Shown: piece by piece, positions 22,772 to 31,601 of the stretch | Layout: every line of letters begins with the position of its first letter | How positions within the stretch are numbered: position 1 is the stretch's first letter | IMG/VR virus record: IMGVR_UViG_3300010885_016202 | Coordinates: 1 to 46,517 of that record | DNA length: 46,517 bases | Source of the DNA: a virus | Reading direction: 5' to 3' (one strand) | The notes under the pieces: model-generated | Database searches by the model: none | Seen by the model: only the letters and a program-made list of their open reading frames with translations | Told to the model about the DNA's origin: nothing | Program-made: the position numbers and the translations under genes

Positions 22772-25276
22772 ATGAACTTTTACACACACGCCCTACAACG
22801 TGGCAACAATATCTATCTGAGAGGTATCGAGAACGGCAAGCGGTTCAAGATCAAAGTCCCGTACAAGCCGTATCTGTTTATTCCTGGCAAGCCGAAAACA
22901 GAATCCAAATACAGAACTCTTGCTGGTCATCCGGTAGATCGAATCGATTTTGGGAACATCTACGAGGCAAAGGATTTCCTTAAGCGATATGAAGGTGTCT
23001 CCAATATGGAGATATACGGATTAGATAAATTTCTGTACACACACTTGAATGACGCATATAATGACGAAATTGTTTATGATAAAGAATTAATCAATATCTG
23101 CAACATCGATATTGAGGTTGAGTCCGATTCAGGATTCCCAAGCATACGAGATGCCGATAAGGCAGTCACAGCAATCACGATGAAAGTCGGCAAGAACATC
23201 TTCGTGTTCGGTTGCGGCGACTATGTAACATCAAAAGAAAATGTTCACTATGCTAAGTGTAAGAACGAAGCCGCCATGCTGCTCAAGTTTCTTGATGTAT
23301 GGCAGCATCTAGACATTGATGTGATCACAGGATGGAACGTCGAGTTCTTTGATATTCCATATCTCGTCAATCGTATCACCAAAGTGCATGATGAGACATT
23401 CGCTAAGAAGTTGTCTCCATGGGGCATGTTAGATGAGCGCAAGATTGAGATCAACGGCAAGGAACAACAATCCTATACTCCCGTAGGCATTTCAGTCCTT
23501 GACTATCTACAGTTGTACAAAAAGTATACCTATAGCAATCAAGAATCCTATCGCCTCGACCATATCTGTTCGGTTGAACTGGGTGAAGGTAAAGTAAATT
23601 ATTCAGAATTCGATAGTCTCTTTGCTTTATACAAGGAAAACTATCAGAAATTCATGGATTATAACGTGAATGACGTTCTTCTCGTTGAAAAGCTAGATGA
23701 GAAGATGAACTTTCTTGATCAAGCATTTACTATTGCGTATGACGCCAAGACAAACTTCGAAGATGTGTTTACGTCTGTTCGCTTGTGGGATGTAATCATT
23801 CACAACTATCTAATCAATCAAAGCATTGTCATTCCACAATTCAAACACACAGCAAAGTATTCACAGTTCGCTGGTGCGTTTGTTAAGGATCCACAAGTCG
23901 GATTGCACAACTGGGTTGCGTCCTTTGACGTTACTTCACTGTATCCGTCTTTGATTGTACAATACAATATCTCACCCGAAACCTATATGGGTAAGATTCG
24001 TCAGAACTTTTCTATTGATCAATTGCTTGGTGGTGCATTTGGTGATGATGAGATACAAGAACAATTAAAAGATTTGAACTGCGCTCTAACAGCGAACAGT
24101 TGTCTTTGGAGTAAAGAGAAGAAAGGTGCCTTCCCGTCTCTTGTAGAAAAGATGATGGAAGATCGTAAACTGTACAAGAACAAAATGCTTGCCGCAAAGA
24201 AAGAGTACGAAAAGAATCCGTCTAAGCAATTGAGTAATGATATTGCACGCTACACCAATATGCAGATGGCACGTAAGATTCAACTCAACTCGCTGTATGG
24301 CACGCTCGGCAATCAATGGTCACGTTGGTTTCAGATCGAGTTTGCAGAAGCAATTACATTATCAGGTCAGTTTGTTATTCGATGGATTGAGAACAATCTC
24401 AATGAATATCTTAATAAGCTATTAAAGACAAACAAGAAGGACTATGTGATTGCGGTTGATACTGATTCAAACTATTTGAACCTGGGTGGATTGGTCGAAA
24501 AGTTTCTGAAAGACAAGACACCGAATGAAATAGTCAATGCATTAGATAAGATGTGCAAAGATAAACTCGAACCATACATTGACTCGTGCTTTGCTGATCT
24601 TGGTAATCATACTAATGCCTATACAAACTTCATGAAGATGAAGCGTGAGTCGATTGCCAACAAAGGCATATGGACAGCAAAGAAGCGATACATTCTTAAT
24701 GTCTATGACAATGAAGGTGTGCGCTATGCTGAACCTAAGTTAAAGATGAACGGCATCGAAGCGGTCAAGTCGTCTACTCCTGCATCATGCCGAGAGAAGA
24801 TTAAGCAAGCATTGAAGTTAATCATGGAGACCGATGAGGAAACATTACAACAGTTTGTCATGAAGTTTCGTCAGGAATTTCAGCGAATGCCGTTTGAAGA
24901 GATTGCTTTTCCTCGTGGGTGTCGTGGCATGTCTGAGTATCGTAGCAAAGACGATATCTACAAGAAGGGCACACCTATTCATGTGCGTGGAGCATTGCTG
25001 TATAATTCGCTTCTAAATAAACATAACCTTACTTCAAAGTATCCTGTCATTCAGGAAGGTGAAAAGGTCAAGTTTTGTTATATGAAAGTGCCTAACCCAC
25101 TAAAAGAAAATGTACTTGCCGTATCGACTGCATTGCCCAAGCAGTTTGGATTAGCACAGTATATTGATTATGAAACACAGTTTGAAAAGGCGTTCCTGGA
25201 TCCCATGCGTATTATTCTCAACGTGATTCATTGGACACCAGAAAAGCTAGCAACCCTAGAAGGATTTTTCTCATGA
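22772..25276 (+). CDS. 43: gp43 family B DNA polymerase
   Basis: 834 aa from the ATG at 22772 (MNFYTHALQRGNNIYLRG), chosen for GAGGT spacing; ATG 22769 and GTG 22760 are alternatives. Exonuclease motifs: ICNIDIEVES, VITGWNVEFFDIPYLVNR and YNVNDVLLVEKLDE. Polymerase motifs: A ASFDVTSLYPSLI, B ARKIQLNSLYGTLGNQW, C IAVDTDSNYLNL. The C-terminus TLEGFFS is the expected clamp-binding tail (T4-like polymerases bind gp45 through their last residues). The same tail occurs on DpdA. Confidence 0.97.
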   Translation: MNFYTHALQRGNNIYLRGIENGKRFKIKVPYKPYLFIPGKPKTESKYRTLAGHPVDRIDFGNIYEAKDFLKRYEGVSNMEIYGLDKFLYTHLNDAYNDEIVYDKELINICNIDIEVESDSGFPSIRDADKAVTAITMKVGKNIFVFGCGDYVTSKENVHYAKCKNEAAMLLKFLDVWQHLDIDVITGWNVEFFDIPYLVNRITKVHDETFAKKLSPWGMLDERKIEINGKEQQSYTPVGISVLDYLQLYKKYTYSNQESYRLDHICSVELGEGKVNYSEFDSLFALYKENYQKFMDYNVNDVLLVEKLDEKMNFLDQAFTIAYDAKTNFEDVFTSVRLWDVIIHNYLINQSIVIPQFKHTAKYSQFAGAFVKDPQVGLHNWVASFDVTSLYPSLIVQYNISPETYMGKIRQNFSIDQLLGGAFGDDEIQEQLKDLNCALTANSCLWSKEKKGAFPSLVEKMMEDRKLYKNKMLAAKKEYEKNPSKQLSNDIARYTNMQMARKIQLNSLYGTLGNQWSRWFQIEFAEAITLSGQFVIRWIENNLNEYLNKLLKTNKKDYVIAVDTDSNYLNLGGLVEKFLKDKTPNEIVNALDKMCKDKLEPYIDSCFADLGNHTNAYTNFMKMKRESIANKGIWTAKKRYILNVYDNEGVRYAEPKLKMNGIEAVKSSTPASCREKIKQALKLIMETDEETLQQFVMKFRQEFQRMPFEEIAFPRGCRGMSEYRSKDDIYKKGTPIHVRGALLYNSLLNKHNLTSKYPVIQEGEKVKFCYMKVPNPLKENVLAVSTALPKQFGLAQYIDYETQFEKAFLDPMRIILNVIHWTPEKLATLEGFFS

Positions 25277-25521
25277 GTAATAAACCCGTCACTGACATTG
25301 GCGACTTTGACTTTGGATTCACTACACACACAACAGAAGAATTACAAGCACCTGCCATTGCCGCTGTTGCGACTACAATTGATAATCTTCTTAAGGCAAT
25401 TGAACCTTTACTAAACAATTTAGAAAAAGACGCTGATAAGAACGATACAATCTATTGGCCCAATCGTAAACAAAAAATCGCTGAGTTTAGACAGAAACTT
25501 AATAAGATCGCAGGAAAGTAA
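25273..25521 (+). CDS. Small acidic protein downstream of gene 43
   Basis: 82 aa, starting MSNKPVTDIGDFDFGFTTHT, then a helical part (TTIDNLLKAIEPLLNNLEKD) and WPNRKQKIAEFRQKLNKI. Small proteins with a GDFDFGF start occur at this place in exo-T4 phages; function unknown. The start overlaps the gene 43 stop, using GAAGGA inside the polymerase 3' end as ribosome binding site. Confidence 0.85.
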   Translation: MSNKPVTDIGDFDFGFTTHTTEELQAPAIAAVATTIDNLLKAIEPLLNNLEKDADKNDTIYWPNRKQKIAEFRQKLNKIAGK

Positions 25522-25523
25522 TA

Positions 25524-26240
25524 ATGAATCAATATGCACAACTGGCAGCACTGCGAGAAGAAGAAATTGACGGCGTTAGCCCATGGGTTTGTGTTGGATC
25601 AGACTCTGCTGCCTGGGAAGGAGTCAAGAAGGATTGGATAGAACATCATAAAAAAACATATTTGGAACATGTAACAGATTGGTCTGTTTGTGTGCAAGCT
25701 GGAGGGTGCATGGGTGTACATCCTAGATTGTTATCAGATATGTTTGCTCGTGTATACACATTTGAACCAGATCCGCTTAACTTCTTTTGTTTATCTGTAA
25801 ATTGTCAAAAGAATAATATCATTAAGATGCAGGCAGCTCTAGGACATGAAAACAAACTAATTACAGTCAGTGATAATGTGCCCAATAATGCAGGTATGAA
25901 AACAATCGATGATACGCAAAGACTAATTCCCATGCTTACACTAGACTCATTTAATCTAGATGCTTGCGGATTTATTCAATTAGATGTAGAATATTATGAA
26001 TTGAATGTGCTTAGAGGTGCTATCAAGACAATTGAAAAGTATAAGCCAGTAATATCTTGTGAATTGGGATTGATTTCATATTTTGATAATGTTAAGCAAA
26101 AAGGCCTAAGTCATGGCGGGAATTTATTACATGACAACACACTAGAAGCAGATTTATTAAAGTTATTAAAACCTTTTGGGTATAAAGCTGTTGCTAAAAC
26201 AGGAGAATGTAACCAAGACGTAATTTTTAAAGTTGTTTGA
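25524..26240 (+). CDS. FkbM-family methyltransferase, copy 2
   Basis: 238 aa paralogue of the protein at 19891. SAM-binding loop CVQAGGCMGVHPRLLSDMFA (about residue 56), YTFEPDPLNFFCLSVNCQKN (about 79) and CGFIQLDVEYYELNVLRGA (about 152). Shares an N-terminal DGVSPWVCVGSD motif with DGIGPWFWTASD of copy 1. Two diverged copies may act on different targets. Confidence 0.85.
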   Translation: MNQYAQLAALREEEIDGVSPWVCVGSDSAAWEGVKKDWIEHHKKTYLEHVTDWSVCVQAGGCMGVHPRLLSDMFARVYTFEPDPLNFFCLSVNCQKNNIIKMQAALGHENKLITVSDNVPNNAGMKTIDDTQRLIPMLTLDSFNLDACGFIQLDVEYYELNVLRGAIKTIEKYKPVISCELGLISYFDNVKQKGLSHGGNLLHDNTLEADLLKLLKPFGYKAVAKTGECNQDVIFKVV

Positions 26241-26270
26241 TTGACAACACTGCATCACATATGTTACAAT
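26241..26270 (+). promoter_or_regulatory. Sigma70-like promoter for uvsX
   Basis: TTGACA (26241-26246) directly after the preceding stop codon, 18-nt spacer, TACAAT (26265-26270), 32 nt before the uvsX start. Confidence 0.7.
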
Positions 26271-26302
26271 AAAGAATATTCGTTCATGGATTAGGAGATA
26301 GT

Positions 26303-27370
26303 ATGAGTATTTTGGAAAAGTTAAAAAAGACATCTACGATTAAAGAATCTGATGTTCTTTCTGACTCAAAGTTTTTTGAAAAGAAAGATATGATTCCCAC
26401 ATCGATACCTATGCTCAACGTAGCATTATCAGGTCGACTAGATGGTGGGTTGGTTCCTGGCATGACTATGTTCGCAGGTCCATCAAAGCACTTTAAGACA
26501 GCATTCTCTTTGATGATGGTCAAAGCGTATATGGAAAAGTATCCAGATGCGGCATTGTTGTTTTATGACTCAGAGTTTGGTGCGCCAGGCTCTTACTTTG
26601 ATACGTTTAAGATTGATACAAAGCGTGTACTGCATACTCCCGTCACTGATCTAGAACAACTTAAGTTTGATATTACTAATCAGATCAATGCTATTACTCG
26701 TGGCGATCATGTGATCATCGTTATCGACTCAGTAGGCAATCTTGCTTCGAAGAAAGAAGCAGAAGATGCATTAGAAGGTAAGAGCGTAGGCGATATGACT
26801 CGCGCTAAGCAAATCAAATCATTGTTCCGTATCGTCACACCGCACTTGACAATTAAAGACATTCCGCTTATTGTTGTCAATCATACCTACATGGAAATGG
26901 GAATGTATCCTAAGGCGATTGTTGGCGGCGGCACTGGCCCGTACTACTCTGCTGATAACATCTTTATTATTGGTCGTCAGCAAGAGAAAGAAAATAACGA
27001 ACTCAGCGGATACAGTTTTATTCTTAACGTCGAGAAGTCACGCTTTGTACGAGAGAAGTCAAAGATTCCATTGAGTGTATCCTTCGAGGGCGGCATCAGT
27101 CCATGGTCAGGATTGCTCGAGGTTGCGCTTGAATCAGGACATGTAATTAAACCTAAGGTGGGTTGGTACCAACGTGTTAATATTGAGACGGGTGAAATTG
27201 AAGTTAAAAACTATCGTGCTGCTGACACTGACACAAAAGATTTTTGGCTACCTGTGTTGAAGTCGAAGTCATTTAGATCATTCATTGAAAACAAGTATCT
27301 AATGGCTTCTACAAGCATCATGCAGGATTCTGAAATTGAAGGATTATATGGAGACTCAGATGATGAATAA
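26303..27370 (+). CDS. uvsX: UvsX, RecA-like recombinase
   Basis: 355 aa (T4 391). Walker A-type loop AGPSKHFKTAFSLMM (about residue 57; T4 has GPSKSFKS), VIIVIDSVGNLASKKEAED (about 140) as Walker B, and IVVNHTYMEMG with IVGGGTGPYYSADNIFIIG for the L2 and subunit-contact region. It forms filaments on single-stranded DNA for strand exchange, with UvsY as mediator. GGAG precedes the ATG. Confidence 0.96.
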   Translation: MSILEKLKKTSTIKESDVLSDSKFFEKKDMIPTSIPMLNVALSGRLDGGLVPGMTMFAGPSKHFKTAFSLMMVKAYMEKYPDAALLFYDSEFGAPGSYFDTFKIDTKRVLHTPVTDLEQLKFDITNQINAITRGDHVIIVIDSVGNLASKKEAEDALEGKSVGDMTRAKQIKSLFRIVTPHLTIKDIPLIVVNHTYMEMGMYPKAIVGGGTGPYYSADNIFIIGRQQEKENNELSGYSFILNVEKSRFVREKSKIPLSVSFEGGISPWSGLLEVALESGHVIKPKVGWYQRVNIETGEIEVKNYRAADTDTKDFWLPVLKSKSFRSFIENKYLMASTSIMQDSEIEGLYGDSDDE

Positions 27371-27482
27371 ATTTTTAAATCAATGTGCTGTTGCTATAGC
27401 AACTTTGTGGTTGATTTTTGGTGTCGTATTTTGCTTCGCAACACCTTTCATTGCATGGCACTTCATTGTCAAATACTGGTGA
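27360..27482 (+). CDS. Small membrane protein, 40 aa
   Basis: ATG at 27360 or 27363, overlapping the uvsX end in another frame; reads MMNKFLNQCAVAIATLWLIF and continues hydrophobic, one transmembrane helix. It fills the gap between uvsX and gene 41. No family recognised. Confidence 0.5.
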   Translation: MMNKFLNQCAVAIATLWLIFGVVFCFATPFIAWHFIVKYW

Positions 27483-27525
27483 TCGATGTCTAAAGACTCT
27501 AAATTATATAGACAAGGAATGAAGA

Positions 27526-28932
27526 ATGGCAATTGAAGATATTATCTTTTCGCATCTATTAGAAAATGAAACCTATAGCAGAAAGGTTGTTCCTTTTCTT
27601 AAGAACGAATACTTCCAATCAAGAACAAATAAAATTCTATTTGAATTGGTTGACCATTATATTAAGACCTATCACAAGATTCCTACGAAGGAAGCACTCA
27701 GCGCGAAGTTACAAGACCTTGACAATCTATCCGAGGACGAGTTCAAAGGGTGTGTCGAGTATTTGACAACACTCAAAGCAGATCTAACAACCAGCCTTGA
27801 TTGGCTTGCTGATGAAACAGAAAAGTTTTGTCAAGAGCGTGCTGTTTACAATGCAATCATGGACTCTATCAAGATCATTGATAACAAAGATGCGAAGCGT
27901 GGCAAAGGATCTATTCCTGATATCTTGACCGAAGCATTGAGCGTGTCCTTTGATACAAACATCGGACACGACTTCATTGAAGATTCTACGTCACGCTTTG
28001 ATTTCTATCATACTCGAGAAGAAAAGATTGAATTTAATTTAGAATACTTTAATAAGATTACCAAGGGCGGCTTGGCAAAGAAAACACTGAATATTATCCT
28101 GGCATCTACGGGTGTTGGTAAGACAATGTTCATGACCCATTGTGCAGCACATCATTTAACGCTAGGTAAGAATGTCCTATACATTACGATGGAAATGTCA
28201 GAAGAACGTATCGCTGAGCGTATTGATGCAAATCTGATGGACGTGACTATTGACGAACTAAAAGAACTGCCTCGTGATTCTTTTGATAAAAAAATTAATC
28301 GTATCAAAGGTAAGACAACAGGCAAGTTGATTGTTAAGGAGTATCCAACAGCAGCAGCAGGATCTTCACACTTCAGACATCTACTACAAGAACTGCGTAT
28401 CAAGAAGTCCTTTAAGCCAGATATTATCTATATTGACTATCTAAACATTTGCTCGTCTGCACGAATGAAAATGGGGGGTTCTGTCAACAGTTACATGTAC
28501 ATTAAGGCAATAGCAGAAGAACTACGCGGTTTAGCGGTCGAGTTTGATGTACCCATTATCTCTGCAACACAAAGTAACAGAGACGGTTATAACTCGTCGG
28601 ACATCGGATTGGATAATACATCAGAATCCTTTGCTCTACCAGCGACTGCTGACTTTATGTTTGCTTTAATCTCTACAGAAGAATTACAGGATCTTAATCA
28701 GATCATGGTGAAGCAATTAAAGAATAGATATGACGATCCGTCTATCAATCGTCGGTTTGTTATCGGAGTGAACAGAGCTAAGATGAAGTTCTATGACGTT
28801 GAGCAGTCAGCCCAGAAGGATATTCTAGACGGACCGTCCCAACATAAATACTCCGGTAGCACCTTCTCAGACGGCGGCTTTACTACAAAGAAAGCTAGTA
28901 GAAAGGATTTTTCTGAGCTTAGGCTTGACTAA
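27526..28932 (+). CDS. 41: gp41 DnaB-like replicative helicase
   Basis: 468 aa (T4 475). DnaB fold: N-terminal helical domain, Walker A ILASTGVGKTMFMTH (about residue 189), YITMEMSEERIAERIDANLM (about 220), Walker B IIYIDYLNICSS (about 300) and VPIISATQSNRDGY (about 345). Hexameric 5'-3' helicase that leads the fork and partners the primase. AAGGAATGAAGA precedes the ATG. Confidence 0.95.
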   Translation: MAIEDIIFSHLLENETYSRKVVPFLKNEYFQSRTNKILFELVDHYIKTYHKIPTKEALSAKLQDLDNLSEDEFKGCVEYLTTLKADLTTSLDWLADETEKFCQERAVYNAIMDSIKIIDNKDAKRGKGSIPDILTEALSVSFDTNIGHDFIEDSTSRFDFYHTREEKIEFNLEYFNKITKGGLAKKTLNIILASTGVGKTMFMTHCAAHHLTLGKNVLYITMEMSEERIAERIDANLMDVTIDELKELPRDSFDKKINRIKGKTTGKLIVKEYPTAAAGSSHFRHLLQELRIKKSFKPDIIYIDYLNICSSARMKMGGSVNSYMYIKAIAEELRGLAVEFDVPIISATQSNRDGYNSSDIGLDNTSESFALPATADFMFALISTEELQDLNQIMVKQLKNRYDDPSINRRFVIGVNRAKMKFYDVEQSAQKDILDGPSQHKYSGSTFSDGGFTTKKASRKDFSELRLD

Positions 28933-28963
28933 CTACTTGAATTTAATAATGAAATAAAAATAC

Positions 28964-28992
28964 TTGACATTAATTCACAGCTAATCTAATAT
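28964..28992 (+). promoter_or_regulatory. Sigma70 promoter for the SprT-like gene
   Basis: TTGACA (28964-28969), 17-nt spacer, TAATAT (28987-28992), 24 nt before the ATG at 29016. Confidence 0.75.
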
Positions 28993-29015
28993 GACAATAA
29001 CATTGGGAGTTGTAC

Positions 29016-29492
29016 ATGCATATAGAGATCGACTGTAAAGTATCAAAGAAGGGCGAGGCAGAACTTATTCGTGCCGCAAAGTTCTTTGGAAAAACATTAC
29101 TAACTAAAGAAGAATTCGATGACGTCCAGTTAGAAATTGCCGTAACAAAGAACCTTAAAGGCTGTAAAGGGTTCTGTGAAGTGCTAGATGACGGCCGTGA
29201 TCCACGACTATTCCGTATTGAGATGAAGGCAGACATAGCAGGTGAGATGATGTCTACGCTTGCTCATGAGATGGTTCACTTGAAGCAATATGTCAAGAAT
29301 GAGTTGTTTGACTGCAGCAATGGTATCACAACCAAGTGGCACGGCAAATTGCTTAACGTAAAAGATTCTGACTACTTTGACTTTCCATGGGAGATTGAGG
29401 CCTATGGCAAGGAAGTTGGATTGATTCACAAGTACTATCGTAAGTACAAGAAACTGTTAGTCAACAAGAAAAGTATTTTCCCCGTTAAATAA
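29016..29492 (+). CDS. SprT-like zinc metalloprotease
   Basis: 158 aa. STLAHEMVHLKQYV (about residue 83) is a HExxH zinc site with the glutamate general base. TTKWHGKLLN and FPWEIEAYGKEVG downstream supply the third ligand region of SprT/Spartan-like proteins. Cellular relatives cut DNA-protein crosslinks, so a role in clearing phage DNA is possible but unproven. GGGAG fits the ATG at 29016. Confidence 0.85.
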   Translation: MHIEIDCKVSKKGEAELIRAAKFFGKTLLTKEEFDDVQLEIAVTKNLKGCKGFCEVLDDGRDPRLFRIEMKADIAGEMMSTLAHEMVHLKQYVKNELFDCSNGITTKWHGKLLNVKDSDYFDFPWEIEAYGKEVGLIHKYYRKYKKLLVNKKSIFPVK

Positions 29493-29505
29493 ACTATATT
29501 TTATT

Positions 29506-29919
29506 ATGACAATGCATCTTGAAGGTCCGTGGTTGACCTCTACCTCTACTCGTCGCCGTGCAACCAAAATGACTAAGGCACGGCGTGAGCGTCTCGAACT
29601 AGGCCTAGTCGAGCACAATAAATTTCTTAAAAGTATTCATCAATCTAAGATGACGTTTGACCAATACATGAACTACGTAGAAGGTAGACACAAGCGACAG
29701 GTATCTATGCCTATCAAGAAGGTTGAGCCTTATCGGCGTGAAACCAAACACATTCCTAGTTTAAATTCGCAGGTATCATCAGATGCTTGTGGTAAAAAGA
29801 ATGTGACCATGTATACCGGCGACAAACTTCTTGGTATCGCCATCATGCATAAAAGCAATCTGGTTCCAATCTTTAGCACAGAAGAGGCATCAGACGTTGC
29901 CAGAATGAGGCGCGGGTAA
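29506..29919 (+). CDS. Conserved T4-like phage hypothetical protein, 137 aa
   Basis: Starts MTMHLEGPWLTSTSTRRRAT with a basic N-terminal half, and ends YTGDKLLGIAIMHKSNLVPI then FSTEEASDVARMRR. I recognise the HLEGPWLT and YTGDKxxGIxxMHKSNxVPIF patterns as a family shared by marine T4-like phages. Function unknown. Could bind nucleic acid given its basic start; that is inference. Confidence 0.85.
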   Translation: MTMHLEGPWLTSTSTRRRATKMTKARRERLELGLVEHNKFLKSIHQSKMTFDQYMNYVEGRHKRQVSMPIKKVEPYRRETKHIPSLNSQVSSDACGKKNVTMYTGDKLLGIAIMHKSNLVPIFSTEEASDVARMRRG

Positions 29920-29929
29920 TAAATATTGT

Positions 29930-30071
29930 TGCAGGGTCTGGCTAAATGCGCTAGCAGCAGGCCGATGAGGAAACTGGAGGAATACTCTGTATTCTGAATC
30001 AATAATGCAATCCTCACGGCGTAGTTCTGGGAACACTGCGGCACCCCGGCAAGAAAATCTTGCACCCTGCA
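29930..30071 (+). ncRNA. Candidate structured RNA with several helices, unassigned
   Basis: The ends pair: TGCAGGGT (29930-29937) with ACCCTGCA (30064-30071). Inside are GCTA/TAGC (29941-29955), a long helix GCCG-A-TGAGGA (29961-29971) with TCCTCACGGC (30011-30020), a GAATAC-TCT-GTATTC hairpin (29980-29994), a GTAGT/ACTGC hairpin (30021-30039), and GCAAGA-AAA-TCTTGC (30049-30063). No open frame is evident. I could not match it to a known riboswitch or ribozyme. It lies just before promoter copy B. Confidence 0.6.
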
Positions 30072-30104
30072 CCTAACTGCTTGATTTTAAAATGATTAAA
30101 GTTC

Positions 30105-30133
30105 TTGCATTTAATAGCCTCTTTTGTTATTAT
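30105..30133 (+). promoter_or_regulatory. Repeated TTGCATTTAAT promoter, copy B
   Basis: TTGCAT (30105-30110), 17-nt spacer beginning TTAAT, TATTAT (30128-30133). The region from -35 to the next gene is nearly identical to copy E at 39.2 kb. The leader has ATGATGAATAAC, then AAGG as ribosome binding site. Confidence 0.8.
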
Positions 30134-30163
30134 TAATACATGATGAATAACAAGGCAAAGCAG

Positions 30164-30565
30164 ATGACTAGTTTCAAGAAAGAAAATTTCCGTAAAAGCG
30201 GAATATACCTCCTCTATGTGCTGGACGAGACTCACGGCATGTATAACCCACACAACAAGTACCGCGGCGAGTTTGTAGCCCGCTTCAAATATCAACGGGG
30301 TGCAGCTGGAACGTTTCAGACCTTCCTGATCAAGAACTTCACCGTAGAAGAATACTTCAGCCGCTTGGCGGCGCATGAGGCTCCTCTAGCGATTCTGCAG
30401 AGCAAGGGTTACATTCTTCCCCACATTAAGAAGTGGTTGAAAGAGGGCGGTTATCCGGTGACTCCAGAAGGTTACAAGCAATTTAACCTTGACCAGCATG
30501 CCATCAGCGAGACGCTCGCTAATCTTAAGAAGAAAGGCTACTTGACCGCTATGAAGGCTGCCTAA
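30164..30565 (+). CDS. Hypothetical accessory protein, 133 aa
   Basis: Begins MTSFKKENFRKSGIYLLYVL. Basic, mixed alpha/beta; the C-terminal part reads GYPVTPEGYKQFNLDQHAIS. In-frame ATGs at 30140 and 30143 belong to the repeated leader; AAGG sits 8 nt before the ATG at 30164, so I use this one. Codon use is visibly more GC-rich than in the replication genes. Function unknown. Confidence 0.75.
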   Translation: MTSFKKENFRKSGIYLLYVLDETHGMYNPHNKYRGEFVARFKYQRGAAGTFQTFLIKNFTVEEYFSRLAAHEAPLAILQSKGYILPHIKKWLKEGGYPVTPEGYKQFNLDQHAISETLANLKKKGYLTAMKAA

Positions 30566-30566
30566 G

Positions 30567-30737
30567 ATGATCACGCACTTCGCCTCTGTCGCGGAAGCAG
30601 TTGCATATATGCATGATCTCGGATTTTCGACGGTCGAGAATGGTGCTAATGGACGCATCATGGAAGACTTTCGTGGGCGTCAAGTCAACATCTATCACAG
30701 AGGCTTGTTGGACGTGGTAATTAATCCTCTTGACTAA
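30567..30737 (+). CDS. Small hypothetical protein, 56 aa
   Basis: Reads MITHFASVAEAVAYMHDLGF, continuing STVENGANGRIMEDFRGRQV and ending INPLD. The pattern of a helix followed by strands, and GC-rich codons, resemble its upstream neighbour, which it follows by 1 nt. No family recognised. Confidence 0.65.
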   Translation: MITHFASVAEAVAYMHDLGFSTVENGANGRIMEDFRGRQVNIYHRGLLDVVINPLD

Positions 30738-30765
30738 CCCATTGATTTTTAAATGATTATAAATC

Positions 30766-30794
30766 TTGCATTTAATTCCGCTATACGTCATAAT
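30766..30794 (+). promoter_or_regulatory. Repeated TTGCATTTAAT promoter, copy C
   Basis: TTGCAT (30766-30771), 17-nt spacer, CATAAT (30789-30794). Closest to minus-strand copy A, including TACGTCATAATGTATACATG-type context around the -10 box. Confidence 0.8.
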
Positions 30795-30824
30795 GTATAC
30801 ATGATGAACAACAAGGCAAAGCAA

Positions 30825-31601
30825 ATGAAGTTACTGACGATCCAGGCTGATTCTAAGACGGTGAAGGGCGAGAAGAAAGGCTACTTGACCGCTATCATGT
30901 ATCTAGCCCCCTACAAGCTGTCTGGTTATCAGGTCTGCCCTATGGCCGAGATTGCAGGCTGTGTTGGCGACTGCTTGAACACTGCAGGCCGCGGCGGTAT
31001 GGCGAAGGCCGATGCCGAAACCATCACGGTAGATGGTTATGTGGTCAAGCTCAACACCATTCAGAAGGCTCGTATCACTCGGACACGCTTCTTCTTTGAA
31101 GATCGCGCTGGCTTCATGGCACAGCTGATCAAAGAGATTTCTGCAGCTCGCAAGAAGGCAACCAAGATGGGTTTGACGCTGGTAGTGCGTTTAAATGGCA
31201 CCTCAGACATCCGTTGGGAGAGTGTCTCTACGTATCAGCAGAAAGCAAATCGCATCGGTTATGCGACCATCTTTGATGTGTTCAGCGACATTCAGTTCTA
31301 TGACTACACCAAGATTCCGAACCGTGATACCAAGCACATTTCAAACTATCACCTGACCTTCTCAGTATCTGCTCGTAAAGAGTTCTATAAGATCTGGGAC
31401 AAGGCGCAGGAATTCTATGGTCGTGGTATGAACTACGCTGCAGTGTTCAAGGGTGTTCTGCCTAAGGGCTATCAGGGCTATCCTGTGATCAACGGTGACG
31501 AGAGCGATCTTCGTTTCTTAGATCTTAAGGGTGTAGTTGTTGGGTTGAAGGCAAAAGGCCAGGCGCGTAAGTCAACGTCTGGTTTCGCGGTGGCTGCATA
31601 A
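30825..31601 (+). CDS. Cysteine-containing phage protein, DUF7227/GP88-like
   Basis: 258 aa from the ATG at 30825 (MKLLTIQADSKTVKGEKKGY); an in-frame ATG at 30753 lies in the promoter and is not used. GYQVCPMAEIAGCVGDCLNT with AGRGGM (about residues 35-60) has CX7CX3C. Then RFFFEDRAGFMAQLIKEI, VVRLNGTSDIRWE (about 123), FYDYTKIPNR, NYHLTFS and a C-terminal DLRFLDLKGVVVGLKAKGQA. I recall this as a widespread phage family of unknown function; the ordered cysteines suggest metal or iron-sulfur binding. Confidence 0.8.
   Translation: MKLLTIQADSKTVKGEKKGYLTAIMYLAPYKLSGYQVCPMAEIAGCVGDCLNTAGRGGMAKADAETITVDGYVVKLNTIQKARITRTRFFFEDRAGFMAQLIKEISAARKKATKMGLTLVVRLNGTSDIRWESVSTYQQKANRIGYATIFDVFSDIQFYDYTKIPNRDTKHISNYHLTFSVSARKEFYKIWDKAQEFYGRGMNYAAVFKGVLPKGYQGYPVINGDESDLRFLDLKGVVVGLKAKGQARKSTSGFAVAA

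Noticed and set aside
27486-27536. 16-codon frame between the small membrane gene and gene 41
   Set aside because: Too short to support without conservation, although GGTGA precedes it.
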